A stretch of 64,000 nt of DNA from CAVXUB01 sp963764805 (GTDB lineage Bacteria; Actinomycetota; Acidimicrobiia; Acidimicrobiales; Bog-793), in assembly GCA_963764805.1 (NCBI GenBank), contig CAVXUB010000005.1, forward strand, positions 361,397-425,396. Direction: 5' to 3'. Positions 38,053 through 47,686 of the stretch are shown here, one piece after another. The notes below the pieces were generated by a model. That model was not told the DNA's origin. It was given only the letters and a program-made list of their open reading frames with translations, and did not search any database. Each line of letters begins with the position of its first letter. Within the stretch, counting starts at the first letter, position 1. The position numbers were made by a program, and so were the translations under genes.

Positions 38053-39413
38053 GACGAACCTCCTGGCTGGTCTCCATTGACGCAGAGGATCTCGGCGAGC
38101 TCGCCGAGGAAGAGGCCGACGTCGGTCACGATTCCGAGGGCCTGGTGGCTGCCGCGGTCGGTGAGCTTGGTGACGACGGCCGGGTTGATGTCGATGCAAT
38201 AGGTGGACACTCCGGCCGGGAGGATGTTCCCGACGGCGATCGCATGCAGTGTCGACGCCAGCATCAGTGCCACGCTCACCCCGCCGACCTGCTCCCGCAT
38301 GGCGTCGGCGGCGCGCACGACGTCGGTCATCACGTCTGGCAGCGGCCCGTCGTCGCGCACCGAGCCTCCGAGGACGAACGGCACCTTGCGGCGGACGCAT
38401 TCGTACATCACGCCGCTGCGCAGCACGCCGGCGTCGACGGCGGCGGCGATCGAGCCGTAGCGGCGGATCTCGTTGATCGTCCGCAGGTGGTTGGCATGCC
38501 CGTGCTCGCTGCGCGTCCCCTTGCCGAGCGAGACGCCGAGCGAAGTGCCGTGCGTGTTCGACTCGATGTCATGCGTCGCGAAACCGTTCCCCGCGAACAG
38601 CACGTCCACCCACCCTGCCCGGATCAGCCGTGCGAGCGCCGGGGCAGCGCCGGTGTGCACCACGGCCGGACCGCAGACGGCGAGGACCTTGCCCGGAGTG
38701 ACTACCCCGAGCTGAGCGAGGCCGTCGTCGGCGGAATCGTCCCCACCGCTCTGGCCCGACCCGGACATGCCGTGCGCCTGCCGGAGGCGGGCGGCGACCT
38801 GCGAGACGATGAGGCGTTTCGGCTTCTCGGAGGAGACATCCGAGTTCATGAAGGTGAAGGCGCCGGCGTCGCGTGGCCGAGGAGGGGTCTCGACCCGCAC
38901 GCCGTCGGTGCCCACCACGACGGCGTCGCCCGCACGCACCTTGTGCATCGGCACCGTGCGTGCCGACGCCACCCCTCCCTCGCGCCTGCGGATCACGATC
39001 CCGCAGTCCATCTCGGGGTTCTCGACCAACACCCACTGGCCGTCGACGCGGACCGAGGTGGGCAGGTTGGTGGTGGCGTAGAAATCTGCCGGGAAGACGC
39101 CGTCGAGATCGGCAGGCTCGACCTCCGCGTCGCCGATGTCCTCGGTGCGGTTGGCGCCGTAGACCTGAAGCTCGGCGAGGAGCTCCCGCAGCATCTCCTC
39201 GCTGGCGGCCGTCACCCGCAGCCGGGCGCGGGAGACGTCGAGGGCGGTGCGGCCGACGATGATGTCGAGCATCTCGTAGTCGCTGCCCGTGCCGACGATC
39301 TTGTCGAGCACCTTCGCCAGTACCAGCGAGTCGATCAGATGCCCTTGCAACTCGACTATCTCTGTGGCGCTCAACTGCCCCTCACAGCCCTCACGCGCGT
39401 CACGTGCCGTCAC
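38049..39413 (-). CDS. LOR/SDH-type ornithine cyclodeaminase
   Basis: A 454-aa protein of the TIGR00300 LOR/SDH-related family, the type shown in methanogens (Ocd2) and cyanobacterial AgrE to convert ornithine to proline and ammonia. The N-domain has TEIVELQGHLIDSLVLAKVLD and the barrel-like region with NPEMDCGIVIRR and TVPMHKVRAGD. The C-domain has VLFAGNGFATHDIESN, SLGVSLGKGT and FVLGGSVRDDGPLPDV, likely NAD binding. GTG 39413 overlaps the putA stop (GTGA) and its stop overlaps argZ, so the three are one coupled operon. Confidence 0.85.
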   Translation of the reverse strand: MTARDAREGCEGQLSATEIVELQGHLIDSLVLAKVLDKIVGTGSDYEMLDIIVGRTALDVSRARLRVTAASEEMLRELLAELQVYGANRTEDIGDAEVEPADLDGVFPADFYATTNLPTSVRVDGQWVLVENPEMDCGIVIRRREGGVASARTVPMHKVRAGDAVVVGTDGVRVETPPRPRDAGAFTFMNSDVSSEKPKRLIVSQVAARLRQAHGMSGSGQSGGDDSADDGLAQLGVVTPGKVLAVCGPAVVHTGAAPALARLIRAGWVDVLFAGNGFATHDIESNTHGTSLGVSLGKGTRSEHGHANHLRTINEIRRYGSIAAAVDAGVLRSGVMYECVRRKVPFVLGGSVRDDGPLPDVMTDVVRAADAMREQVGGVSVALMLASTLHAIAVGNILPAGVSTYCIDINPAVVTKLTDRGSHQALGIVTDVGLFLGELAEILCVNGDQPGGSS

Positions 39414-42400
39414 GTGCCGCTGGCGGCCGTGGGGCCGCCCGGAGTCACGGGCGAGGCGGCGGAGGCCGGTGCGAAGCCCTGCCGCAACGTGTTCTCCGTG
39501 ACCACCCTTGGGTTCAGGAACTGCAGGAGATAGTCCGGGCCGCCGGCCTTGGAACCCACGCCGGACATGGCGTAGCCGCCGAACGGCTGGCGGCCGACGA
39601 CAGCGCCGGTGGTCGTGCGGTTCACGTAGATGTTGCCGCCGCGCAGCTCCTCGGCCGCACGCTCGATGTGCACCGGTGAACGGCTGATCACCCCGGCCGT
39701 GAGGGCGTAGTCGATGTCGTTGGCCATGGAGATCGCCTGCGAGAAGTCGTCGGCGTGCAGGATCGCCACCACCGGACCGAAGATCTCCTCCTGAGCGATA
39801 GCCGCGCGAGGATCGACGCCCGCCACCACGGTAGGACCCACGAAGTAGCCCTTCGACGGAAGGTCCTCCCGTTGGATCAGCACCCTCCCGAAGCTCTCCG
39901 CGCGCTCCTGCCACCCGCGGATGCGCTTCACCGAGTCCTCGTCGATCACCGGCCCCATCTCCGTCCCCATCTCGCGGGGGTGGCCGATGGCGAGCGCACG
40001 CGTCGCCTCGACGAAACGCTCGCAGAAGGCCTCGTGCACGCTCCCCACGAGGATGATGCGGCTCGCCGCCGAGCACTTCTGGCCGGCGAAGCCGAAGGCG
40101 GACGCCAGCGCCGCCGGCACCGCCTCGTCGAGATCGGCGTCGGAGTCGACGATCAGGGCGTTCTTCCCGCCCATCTCTGCCACCACTCGCTTCACGTCCC
40201 GCTGGCCGGGCTGGGTCCGGGCAGCGCTCTCGTTGATCGCCAGCCCTACCGCCTTGGAACCGGTGAACGTGATGAACGACACGCCCGGATGGCTGACGAG
40301 GTGCGCTCCGACCTCCTCACCAAGCCCCGGCAGGAAGGCGAGCACCCCGTCCGGCAGCCCGGCATCGCGCAGGGCTTCGACGAGCTGCCAGGCGATCGCA
40401 GGCGTCTGCTCGGCCGGCTTGAACAGCACCGGGTTGCCGGTCACGAGGGCCGCCGCCACCATCCCGGTCGGGATGGCGAGAGGGAAGTTCCACGGCGCGA
40501 TGACGAGCCCGACGCCCTTGCCCCTGTAGCCGAGACGGTTCTCCTCGCCGGGCGGGGACTGCACGGCGCCCCCGGCGTCGAGGCGGATCATCTCCCGGCC
40601 GTAGTACTCGAGGAAGTCGATCGCCTCGGTGACGTCGCCGTCGGCCTCGGCCCAGCCCTTGCCGGCTTCGAACACCTCCAGGGCTGCCAGGTCGAAGCGC
40701 CGCCGGCGCATCCAGTCGGCGGCGCCGAACAGGACAGCTGACCGCTCGGCGGCCGGCGCGTGCGCGACCACCGCTCGAAAGCACGCTCGGCAGCCTCGAC
40801 GGCGCGGTCTCCGTCTGCCGCGGTACAGGACGCCGACACTGCGACAACCCTGGCCGGGTCGGACGGGTCGACCGAGACGATGGTGTGCTCTGTCGCAAAC
40901 GTCCGCCCGTCGATCAGCGCCGGCACCTCGTAGCCGAGCTTGCTCTCCAGCGCCGAGATGGCGCTCCCCATCGCCCGCCGCTCCTCGGACCGCCACCATG
41001 CCGCCGGCGGCTCGGGGTGGTAGGGGGATGGCTTGGAGGCGTCGGTCGGGGGGACGACGAGAAGCTGCGGCGGCCCGGGCAGCTCCGGACCGCCCGCCGT
41101 CACCGGCACCTTCGGAGGCTCCAGCAGCTTGTCGAGCGACTGACCCTCGGCGAAGCGCAGCCTCACGAAGCTGTCGTTGGAGGTGTTCTCGAGGAGGCGA
41201 CGGACGAGATACGCCATGCCCGGCACGAGCTCGCCCATCGGCGCGTAGACACGAAGCCGGAGCCCCATCCGGCGCACGGCCTCGTGGACCGGCTCCGCCA
41301 TCCCGTAGAGGAGCTGCACCTCGTAGCCATGGTCAGGAATCCCTGCGCGGCGGGCGGAGGCGACCGCGTAGGCGAGCGAGCGGAGATTGTGAGATCCGAA
41401 TGCGGCACGAACCTTGCCGTGGTTGGCGTGCAGCAGTCGCACGCACCTCTCGAAGGAGAGATCGCTCTGCGGCTTCTCCGACCAGACCGGGATGTCCCAG
41501 CCCGCCGCCTCGGCGATGATCGTCTCGGTGTCCCAGTAGGCGCCCTTCACGAGCCGCACCGAGACGGGCAACCGGCCCGCCGCCACACGCTCGGCCGACC
41601 AGTCGATCACTGACCTGAGGTCCTCGAAGGAGTCCCGGAGATATGCCTGCACCACGATCCCTGCGTGAAGGCCCGCCAGCCCGGGCTCGTCGAGCAGCTC
41701 ACGGAACAGCCGGTGGGTCAGGTGCTTGATGTTGTAGCGCTCCATGTCGAACCACACCTCGGCGCCACGGCTGGCTGCCATGGCGAGGATCGGCCGGAGG
41801 CGGCGGGCAGCGGAGGCGATGCCGGCGTCCTCGGTGAGCGCGGTGTAGTCGGGTGCCAGGGCGGTCGGCTTGATCGCCACGGCGACCCGAGGCACCCGGC
41901 CGAGGTCGTCCTGCTCGAGCAGCTCGCTCCCCGGCCAGCGCTCGGAAGCGTCGAGGAGGGCCTTCACGAGCTCCTCCATCCTCTCGGCGTAGGCATCGGC
42001 CTCGGCGTGGGAGTGGGTGTGCTCGCCGAGAAGGTCGATCGTCGCCGCGGTGCCACCGCGCCAGAGGTCGCCGAGCGCTCCCACCACCCCTGCCGGGTCC
42101 TCGCCGATGATGAACTGACCCGCCATCTTGGCGATGTTCTTGCGGGCGGCGGCGGCGGCGATGCGCGAGCCGCCGGGAACCTTCTCCGACAGCGCCACCG
42201 CCTTCAGGATCGGCGCCGGGATCCCGGCTCCCGTGAAGTACTCCTGGATGTGGCGCTCGACGTCGGCATTGCCCGACATCGCCGGGAAAGCATCGACAAA
42301 TCGGAACAGCTGCGTCTGGAAGGCCGGGTACGCCATCGCCCAGCGCATCATCCGCTCCGTGACGAACGACATCTTGAACGTGCCGCCGCGCGCCTTCCCG

Positions 42401-42507
42401 CCGAGAGAGGCGATCTGCTTGGCAATGGCCTTCACCTCGGTCTCGGGAGGGCGGACAGCCTCCAGCCGAGCGCCGAGTTCCGGGCTCAATCCAAGCGATG
42501 CTGCCAT
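39410..42507 (-). CDS. putA: Bifunctional proline dehydrogenase/P5C dehydrogenase PutA (one apparent frameshift)
   Basis: About 1032 aa when repaired. The N-terminal ~550 residues are an FAD proline dehydrogenase barrel (ATIDLLGEHTHSHAEAD, VSVRLVKGAYWDTE, FGSHNLRSLAYA, YAPMGELVPGMAYLVRRLLEN). The C-terminal ~480 residues are an aldehyde dehydrogenase: APWNFPLAIPTGM, VSFITFTGSKAVG, EMGGKNALIV and catalytic Cys in FAGQKCSAASR. Together they oxidise proline to glutamate. The frame changes at about 40755-40770, where one missing base between FERW and PAAERSAVLFGAADW explains it. It starts the putA-ocd-argZ operon, divergent from phoU. ATG 42507 is the likely start. Confidence 0.9.
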
Positions 42508-42685
42508 TTGCACATCATCGGGAGCGGCGTTGGTACCAGATGACGAACGGCGGCCGGGCACGCTGCACCAAGCTACCTTTCCGGGGGCGCCGCGTGGACA
42601 CGACCGAGCCCCTACCGGGCTCTTTTCGTGGTCGGCGTCCGGAACGCCACGAGATGCCATCGGCTCGACGAAGAGCGGCTGTACG

Positions 42686-43345
42686 GTGGGCTCGGTGCTC
42701 TGGACGACCACGCCACAGATCGAGGACATAGACAGGCGAGTGATCCAGTTGTTCGCGCTGGTCGGCGAGGCGGTGGCCGGCGCCACCCACGCCCTCCTCG
42801 TCGGTGACCGGGAGGCCGCCAAGGCGCTCGTGGTGCGCGACGCCGAGGTGGACGCCCGGTACAAAGAGGTGGAGGGGATGGCACTCGCCCGGCTCGATGC
42901 CGGCACCGACTCCGGCCCCCAGATCCGTTACCTGATCGGGATCCTGCGCATGCTCCCCGAGATCGAGCGGAGCGGGGACCTCGCCGAGCACATCGCCAGC
43001 CGGGCGACCCGGGGGCTCGGGATCGAGATCTCGGCCCGGGCACGGGGGCTGGTGGAGCGGATGGGCGAGGTGGCCTGCCGGATGTGGCGCATGGCGGCCG
43101 ATGCCTACGGCGACCACGCCGTCGACGCAGCCGATCGCATCGACACGCTCGACGACGAGATGGACGACCTGCACGTGACCCTCACCGCCGAGATCGTGGC
43201 GGGTGGCATGGCCCTGCCGGTGGCGGTCGAGCTGGCGATGATCGGTCGCTTCTACGAGCGGCTCGGCGACCACGCGGTCAACCTGGCGCGGCGGGTCCGC
43301 TCCTGGTCGCTGGCGGCGGAAGGTCCGGCGCCGGGGCCGAGGTAG
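42686..43345 (+). CDS. phoU: PhoU-like phosphate signalling protein
   Basis: Helical protein (219 aa from GTG 42686; GTG 42695 is also possible). It has two PhoU repeats with metal-binding style motifs, EIERSGDLAEHIASRA and FYERLGDHAVNLARRV. PhoU restrains the Pst transporter and its sensor kinase when phosphate is ample. Here it is unlinked from pst by about 6.5 kb, with the arginine operon between them. The upstream in-frame stretch to 42128 runs through putA antisense and is not real. Confidence 0.88.
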   Translation: MGSVLWTTTPQIEDIDRRVIQLFALVGEAVAGATHALLVGDREAAKALVVRDAEVDARYKEVEGMALARLDAGTDSGPQIRYLIGILRMLPEIERSGDLAEHIASRATRGLGIEISARARGLVERMGEVACRMWRMAADAYGDHAVDAADRIDTLDDEMDDLHVTLTAEIVAGGMALPVAVELAMIGRFYERLGDHAVNLARRVRSWSLAAEGPAPGPR

Positions 43346-43375
43346 GTCGCCGCCCGCCCTCTATCCTCGGCGCCC

Positions 43376-44782
43376 ATGGCCGACGCCCCCTGGACGGACG
43401 ATGCGTGCTCCCTCGTCGACGCCTTCAGGCGGGGGGATCTGACCCCCCTCGAGGCACTGGACGCCACTGAGGCGGCGGTCAAGTCCTCGGACCTGAACGC
43501 CGTCAGCTACACGGACTTCGAGCGGGCACGAGAGGTCGCCCGCTGTGCCGACGTGTCGCTACCGTTCGGCGGGGTGCCGATCGGCGTCAAGGAGCTCGAC
43601 CGCGTCCTCGGCTGGCCCAACAACCACGCATCGCTGGTGTTCGAGGGCGAGGTGTCGGCGGAGGACCAGACCGTGATCAGCCGCTTGCGGGCGGCAGGAG
43701 CCGTGCTCGCCGTGCAGACGACCGCCAGCGAGTTCGGCGGTATCAACTGCACCAACACCCGGCTGCACGGCGCCACCGGCAACCCGTGGAACCCGCAGCG
43801 GACGCCGGGGGGATCTTCGGGCGGTTCGGCCGCCCTGGTCGCCGGCGGGGTGCTTCCCCTGGCGACGGGAGGAGACGGGGGTGGCTCGATACGCATCCCC
43901 GCCGGGTTCTGCGGCCTCTTCGGGCTCAAGGTCACCTACGGCCGGATCCCGAAAGGCCCGCACACCGACTTCGGACCTTTGACTGCGGTGCTCGGGTGCC
44001 TCAGCCGCTCCGTTCGCGACACCGCTCGCCATCTCGACGTGACGAACGGCTACGACACGCACGACCCGCAGAGCCTGCCGCGGGTCGAGGGCTACGAGGC
44101 GGGCCTGGGGTCCCTCGACCTCGCGGGGTTGAAGGTCGCCCTGTTGCCGGACCTCGGCGGCTCGGCGCGGGTGCGCGCAGACGTCGCCGCGCTGGTGACC
44201 GAAGCAGCCGAGGACGTGTGCCAGGGGGCCGGGATGAAGCTGGTCGACGTGGCCGTCGAGATCCCGCTCGGCAGCAGCGAGTGGGCCCTCGCCAACATGG
44301 CGGGACTGCTAGCCGATCTGGACGGTCGCTATCCCGACTGCGAGCCGCTGCTGACCCCCGAGATGATGTTCGGCCTCAACGTCGCCTACCACCAGTTCGA
44401 TCTCAGGTTGGCAGCAAGCGTCGAGACGTTCCGGCGCCGCGTGAACGAGGCCTTCGCCGAGCTGTTCGACGCCGTGGACGTCGTGATCGCCTCGACCAAT
44501 CCCGACATCGCCTTCGGTGCGGCCGGCCCGCTGCCGACGCAGGTGGACGGGGTCGACTTGCTCGAGGAGCTTGGTTTCGAGAGGGCGATGATGAACAACG
44601 GGGCGCTGACGATCCCCTCCAACCTCGTCGGCAACCCGGCGGCGAGCATTCCCGTCGGCCTGGTGGACGGGCTCCCGGTCGGCCTGCAGGCGATCGCCGC
44701 CCACCACCGTGAGGACCTCCTGCTCGACTTGGCTCTGGAGTTCGAGCGCCGCCGGCCCTGGCCGAAGGTCGCTCCGTCCTAG
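43376..44782 (+). CDS. Amidase (amidase-signature family)
   Basis: A 468-aa amidase-signature hydrolase with the Ser-Ser-Lys triad: Lys in PIGVKELD, cis-Ser and nucleophile Ser in TPGGSSGGSAALVA and TGGDGGGSIRIPA. The C-terminal part has MMNNGALTIPSNLVGNPAASIPVG, typical of the family. Signature amidases act on diverse amides; GatA is excluded because no gatB/gatC is near and the sequence lacks its surroundings. The gene follows phoU by 30 bases in the same direction. Confidence 0.87.
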   Translation: MADAPWTDDACSLVDAFRRGDLTPLEALDATEAAVKSSDLNAVSYTDFERAREVARCADVSLPFGGVPIGVKELDRVLGWPNNHASLVFEGEVSAEDQTVISRLRAAGAVLAVQTTASEFGGINCTNTRLHGATGNPWNPQRTPGGSSGGSAALVAGGVLPLATGGDGGGSIRIPAGFCGLFGLKVTYGRIPKGPHTDFGPLTAVLGCLSRSVRDTARHLDVTNGYDTHDPQSLPRVEGYEAGLGSLDLAGLKVALLPDLGGSARVRADVAALVTEAAEDVCQGAGMKLVDVAVEIPLGSSEWALANMAGLLADLDGRYPDCEPLLTPEMMFGLNVAYHQFDLRLAASVETFRRRVNEAFAELFDAVDVVIASTNPDIAFGAAGPLPTQVDGVDLLEELGFERAMMNNGALTIPSNLVGNPAASIPVGLVDGLPVGLQAIAAHHREDLLLDLALEFERRRPWPKVAPS

Positions 44783-44808
44783 GGGCTGGAGCGGCTGGAA
44801 GTGGGGGA

Positions 44809-44857
44809 ACGTTTCGCGGCTTTTGTAACCGGTTCGGTGCTATTTCCCGCGAAACGT
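44809..44857. repeat. 11-bp inverted repeat around a central palindrome
   Basis: ACGTTTCGCGG at 44809-44819 is perfectly inverted at 44847-44857 (CCGCGAAACGT). The 27-bp centre contains the palindrome AACCGGTT at 44827-44834. The element lies between the convergent amidase and coupling-protein genes and overlaps the last codons of the latter. There is a TTTT after the left arm, so a terminator is possible; a protein-binding or transfer-origin role is also possible. Confidence 0.5.
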
Positions 44858-46408
44858 CGAGGCGCCGGCCCTCACCCTCTCCCCGAGCTCCCGATCCTCG
44901 AACCACGGCCGCAGGTTGAGTCGGACCGGAGGCAGGTGGCCGTAGATGAGAACGCCCTGGCCGGGCGCGATCCGGCGAAGTGAGGCGGCCGGGGCGAGCG
45001 GCCGGGTGATCGGCGAGTCGGTCCGTGATCGACGCCCCTCGGCGTCGACAGTGGTGGAGGGCATCCACAGCTCCTCGTCACCCGCCAGCCGGCTGACATG
45101 CTCCAGCGTTGCGGGGTCGGAGATGCCCGAGAGGACGACCTTCGCCCGGTGGTTGTTCACGACGGTCCCTGCCCGGTGGCCGTAGCGCGCCTCGATCTGC
45201 GCCATGTCCTGGAAGACGGTGACGAGCTGGATGCCGTGGCCGGCGGCGGTGGACGCCAGCTTGTCGAGGTCCGTGACCGGAGCCACGTTGGCGGCCTCGT
45301 CGAGCACGACCAGCAGCGGCGGATCGAGAGGGCGTCCGGCCGCCGCCGACTTGGCGAACGCCTCCTCCAGCATCTGGCGCACCACGGTGACGAAGACAGG
45401 TTGCAACCTCTCCTGCTCGTGCGCTGGAGCGCACAGGTACAGGCTGTGGCGCCCGCCGTCGAGGAGCCGGCCGGCCGTGATGTCGTGCGAGCACGCCGAG
45501 GCCGAGACCGACGGGTCGGCGAATGCCTCGATCACCGACTCGGCGGTGGCGTATATGGATCCCTTCTGGCGCTCCTCCCGACCGAAGCTCGCCGCCGCGG
45601 CTCGGATCGCTTCCGGTACCCCGGCGAGCTGCAGCGCCAGTTCGACCTCGACCACCTCCTCGGCATCGATCCAGCGCACCACGTCCGCCATCGAGGCGCC
45701 CGCCGTCGACGCAGCCAGCAGCATCGGCGCCAGCAGCTTCTCCGCCATCGCGTACCAGAAGGTGCTGTCCTCCATGCCGGAGGAGCGGGAGCGAGCGACG
45801 GAGCAGAGCCCGGCAGCGACCCGGCGGGCCCCCGCCCAGGTCGACGATGCCGCCAGCGGCGACCATCCGGCTGCTGGCAGGCCCGTCGCACCCGCCGGGT
45901 CGTAGACGAGCACGTCGCCGATCGTCCTCCGCCACTCCATCGTGTCCCGCACGAGATCTGTCTTGACCGACGTGGCGAGCACCGGGCCGTCCCATTCGAG
46001 GATCGCCGGGATGGCGATCCCCGACGTCTTCTTCGACTGCGAGGGGCCGATCACGATCACCGACTGCGACGGCTCGGCGGCGATCAGCTGGCGACCGGTC
46101 CTGCCGAGCACCAGCCGTCCTCTGTCGGGGCCCTGGACCCGCAACGGCCGCAGGTCCGAGGGGGCGGCCCAATGAGCGCCGCGGTGCCGGAGAGGCTGCC
46201 GCCAATGCGAGCGGCTCGGCAGGCGCGGGCCGCCCCGCCGGGCCAACCAGCCGCCCAGGCCGAGAGCTACAGCGCAGGCGAAGGCGATGACCGCCACGAG
46301 GAGCCAACCGTGACCGAGCGATGCGCCAGCACGCACGAGCGCGGCGAGGACCAGGATCCCAAGACCGAGGATCTCCGTGCGGTGCGAGCTGTCGACGGCC
46401 CCCCTCAC
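44840..46408 (-). CDS. VirD4/TraG-like coupling ATPase
   Basis: A 522-aa T4SS coupling-protein-like ATPase. Two N-terminal helices (LGLGILVLAALVRA and WLLVAVIAFACAVALGLGGW) precede the motor domain. Walker A is VIGPSQSKKTSGIAIPA, Walker B is LLVVLDEAANVAP, and the TraM-recognition-type region reads IQLVTVFQDMAQIEARYG. GTG 46408 overlaps the preceding gene's stop (GTGA). Coupling proteins feed DNA or protein substrates to the secretion channel. No relaxase gene is nearby. Confidence 0.85.
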   Translation of the reverse strand: MRGAVDSSHRTEILGLGILVLAALVRAGASLGHGWLLVAVIAFACAVALGLGGWLARRGGPRLPSRSHWRQPLRHRGAHWAAPSDLRPLRVQGPDRGRLVLGRTGRQLIAAEPSQSVIVIGPSQSKKTSGIAIPAILEWDGPVLATSVKTDLVRDTMEWRRTIGDVLVYDPAGATGLPAAGWSPLAASSTWAGARRVAAGLCSVARSRSSGMEDSTFWYAMAEKLLAPMLLAASTAGASMADVVRWIDAEEVVEVELALQLAGVPEAIRAAAASFGREERQKGSIYATAESVIEAFADPSVSASACSHDITAGRLLDGGRHSLYLCAPAHEQERLQPVFVTVVRQMLEEAFAKSAAAGRPLDPPLLVVLDEAANVAPVTDLDKLASTAAGHGIQLVTVFQDMAQIEARYGHRAGTVVNNHRAKVVLSGISDPATLEHVSRLAGDEELWMPSTTVDAEGRRSRTDSPITRPLAPAASLRRIAPGQGVLIYGHLPPVRLNLRPWFEDRELGERVRAGASTFRGK

Positions 46409-47664
46409 AACGCCTGCGTCCCGGCCATCCGGCCGTCGGTGTAGACGAGCCGTCGCTCGTCGGGCGCCAGCAGGTGCCGCACCAGGTAGGACCGGCCCGC
46501 CACTCGCCAGAGCGCCACTCCCCGCTGCAGCGAAGCCAGCAGTCCCTCCTCGGTGGTCGAAATCCCGAGCAACGACCGGGCGGTCGCCAGCTCCGCCGTC
46601 GGTTGCCCGTACAGGACGAGCGTCTCGGAGTCGGCGAGCAGCCCCTCCGCCAGCTGCGACTCCTCGCTGCCCGCGGCGCCGGCGGCCTTCAGGTCCGAGA
46701 CCCTGTGCACGACGGCCACGTTGGCGATGCCCCTTGCCCGCGAGAGCTTCCACGAGGACTGCAGCCAGCGTGCGACGTGCGGCTCGGCGAGGATCGCCCA
46801 GGCCTCGTCGACGACGAGGATCGTCTTGGCGTCTCTCGAAGCGGTGGCGACGCCCTGCAGCCAAGCAGCGGCGCACGTCATCAGCGCCCCGAGCGCCGGC
46901 GAGTGGTAGACGGCGGAGAGGTCGAGCACGACGATGCGGCCCTCGGGGTCGAGCCCGGGGGAGGTCGGGCCGTCGAACATCCCTCGCAGATCGCCCGTGA
47001 CGAGACGCCTCAGCTCCAGCGCCACCTGCCTCCCGTCCGCCCGCAGCTCGCCGATGGTCGTGCCGATCTCGAGGGCCGCTTCGGCCGTAGGGGCCAGCAT
47101 CGCCGCCACCACGTCGGGGATCGTGGGGGTGGCCGCTCCCGCTCTGGCCTGGCGCCGTATCGCTTCGGCCAGGGCCAGTTCGATGGCGGCCCGTTCGGCG
47201 GGCGCCAGCCGTCGCCCGAGGCAAGCGGTTGCCACGGCGCCCAGCAGCTCGAGGCGGCTGCGGGAAAGGGAATCGTCCGTCGCACCGGTGGCGGCGCCGG
47301 CCTGCAAAGGGTTGACCCGCAAGCGCCCTCCCGGCCGCAGCGAGATCGGCTCGCAACCGAGCGCCGAGGCGAGCGGCCCGTACTCGCCCTTCGGGTCGAT
47401 CACGAACGCACGGCGGCCGAAGGCAGCCTGCCTCCACAGCCACGTCTTGACGAAGGCGCTCTTGCCTCTGCCGATCTGCCCGAAGACGATCGTGTTGGGA
47501 TTGGTGAGGGCGCCCCGGCCGTACAGCTCGAAGGGATCGAAACAAAATGCACCGCCGAACAGATCCCTCCCCACCAGCAGCCCGTACGAAAGGTTGCCGC
47601 CGGCCGCGAAGGGATAGGCGGCGCCGAGATGGGCGGTCGTCGTCTCGTGGGCGGGGAGCCTCAC
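46405..47664 (-). CDS. VirB4-like conjugation/secretion ATPase
   Basis: A 419-aa ATPase. Walker A is VFGQIGRGKSAFVKTW, Walker B-like segments are GRIVVLDLSAVY and KTILVVDEAWAIL, and VIDPKGEYGPLASALG and VAVVHRVSDLKAAG are typical of the VirB4/TraC C-terminal motor. It lacks the ~200-aa N-terminal domain of full VirB4, which may correspond to the separate SCO6880-type protein upstream. GTG start with GGAGGAGAGC before it. Confidence 0.83.
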   Translation of the reverse strand: MRLPAHETTTAHLGAAYPFAAGGNLSYGLLVGRDLFGGAFCFDPFELYGRGALTNPNTIVFGQIGRGKSAFVKTWLWRQAAFGRRAFVIDPKGEYGPLASALGCEPISLRPGGRLRVNPLQAGAATGATDDSLSRSRLELLGAVATACLGRRLAPAERAAIELALAEAIRRQARAGAATPTIPDVVAAMLAPTAEAALEIGTTIGELRADGRQVALELRRLVTGDLRGMFDGPTSPGLDPEGRIVVLDLSAVYHSPALGALMTCAAAWLQGVATASRDAKTILVVDEAWAILAEPHVARWLQSSWKLSRARGIANVAVVHRVSDLKAAGAAGSEESQLAEGLLADSETLVLYGQPTAELATARSLLGISTTEEGLLASLQRGVALWRVAGRSYLVRHLLAPDERRLVYTDGRMAGTQAL

Positions 47665-47686
47665 AGCTCTCCTCCGGATGGGCCGC

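Noticed and set aside
42508..42906. N-terminal extension of putA to 42906
   Set aside because: It runs into the phoU start region, has no ribosome-binding site and lacks proline dehydrogenase similarity.
44809..44857. parS centromere site
   Set aside because: The arms share GTTTCG/CGAAAC with parS, but the 27-bp gap does not fit the compact 16-bp palindrome and no parAB is near.
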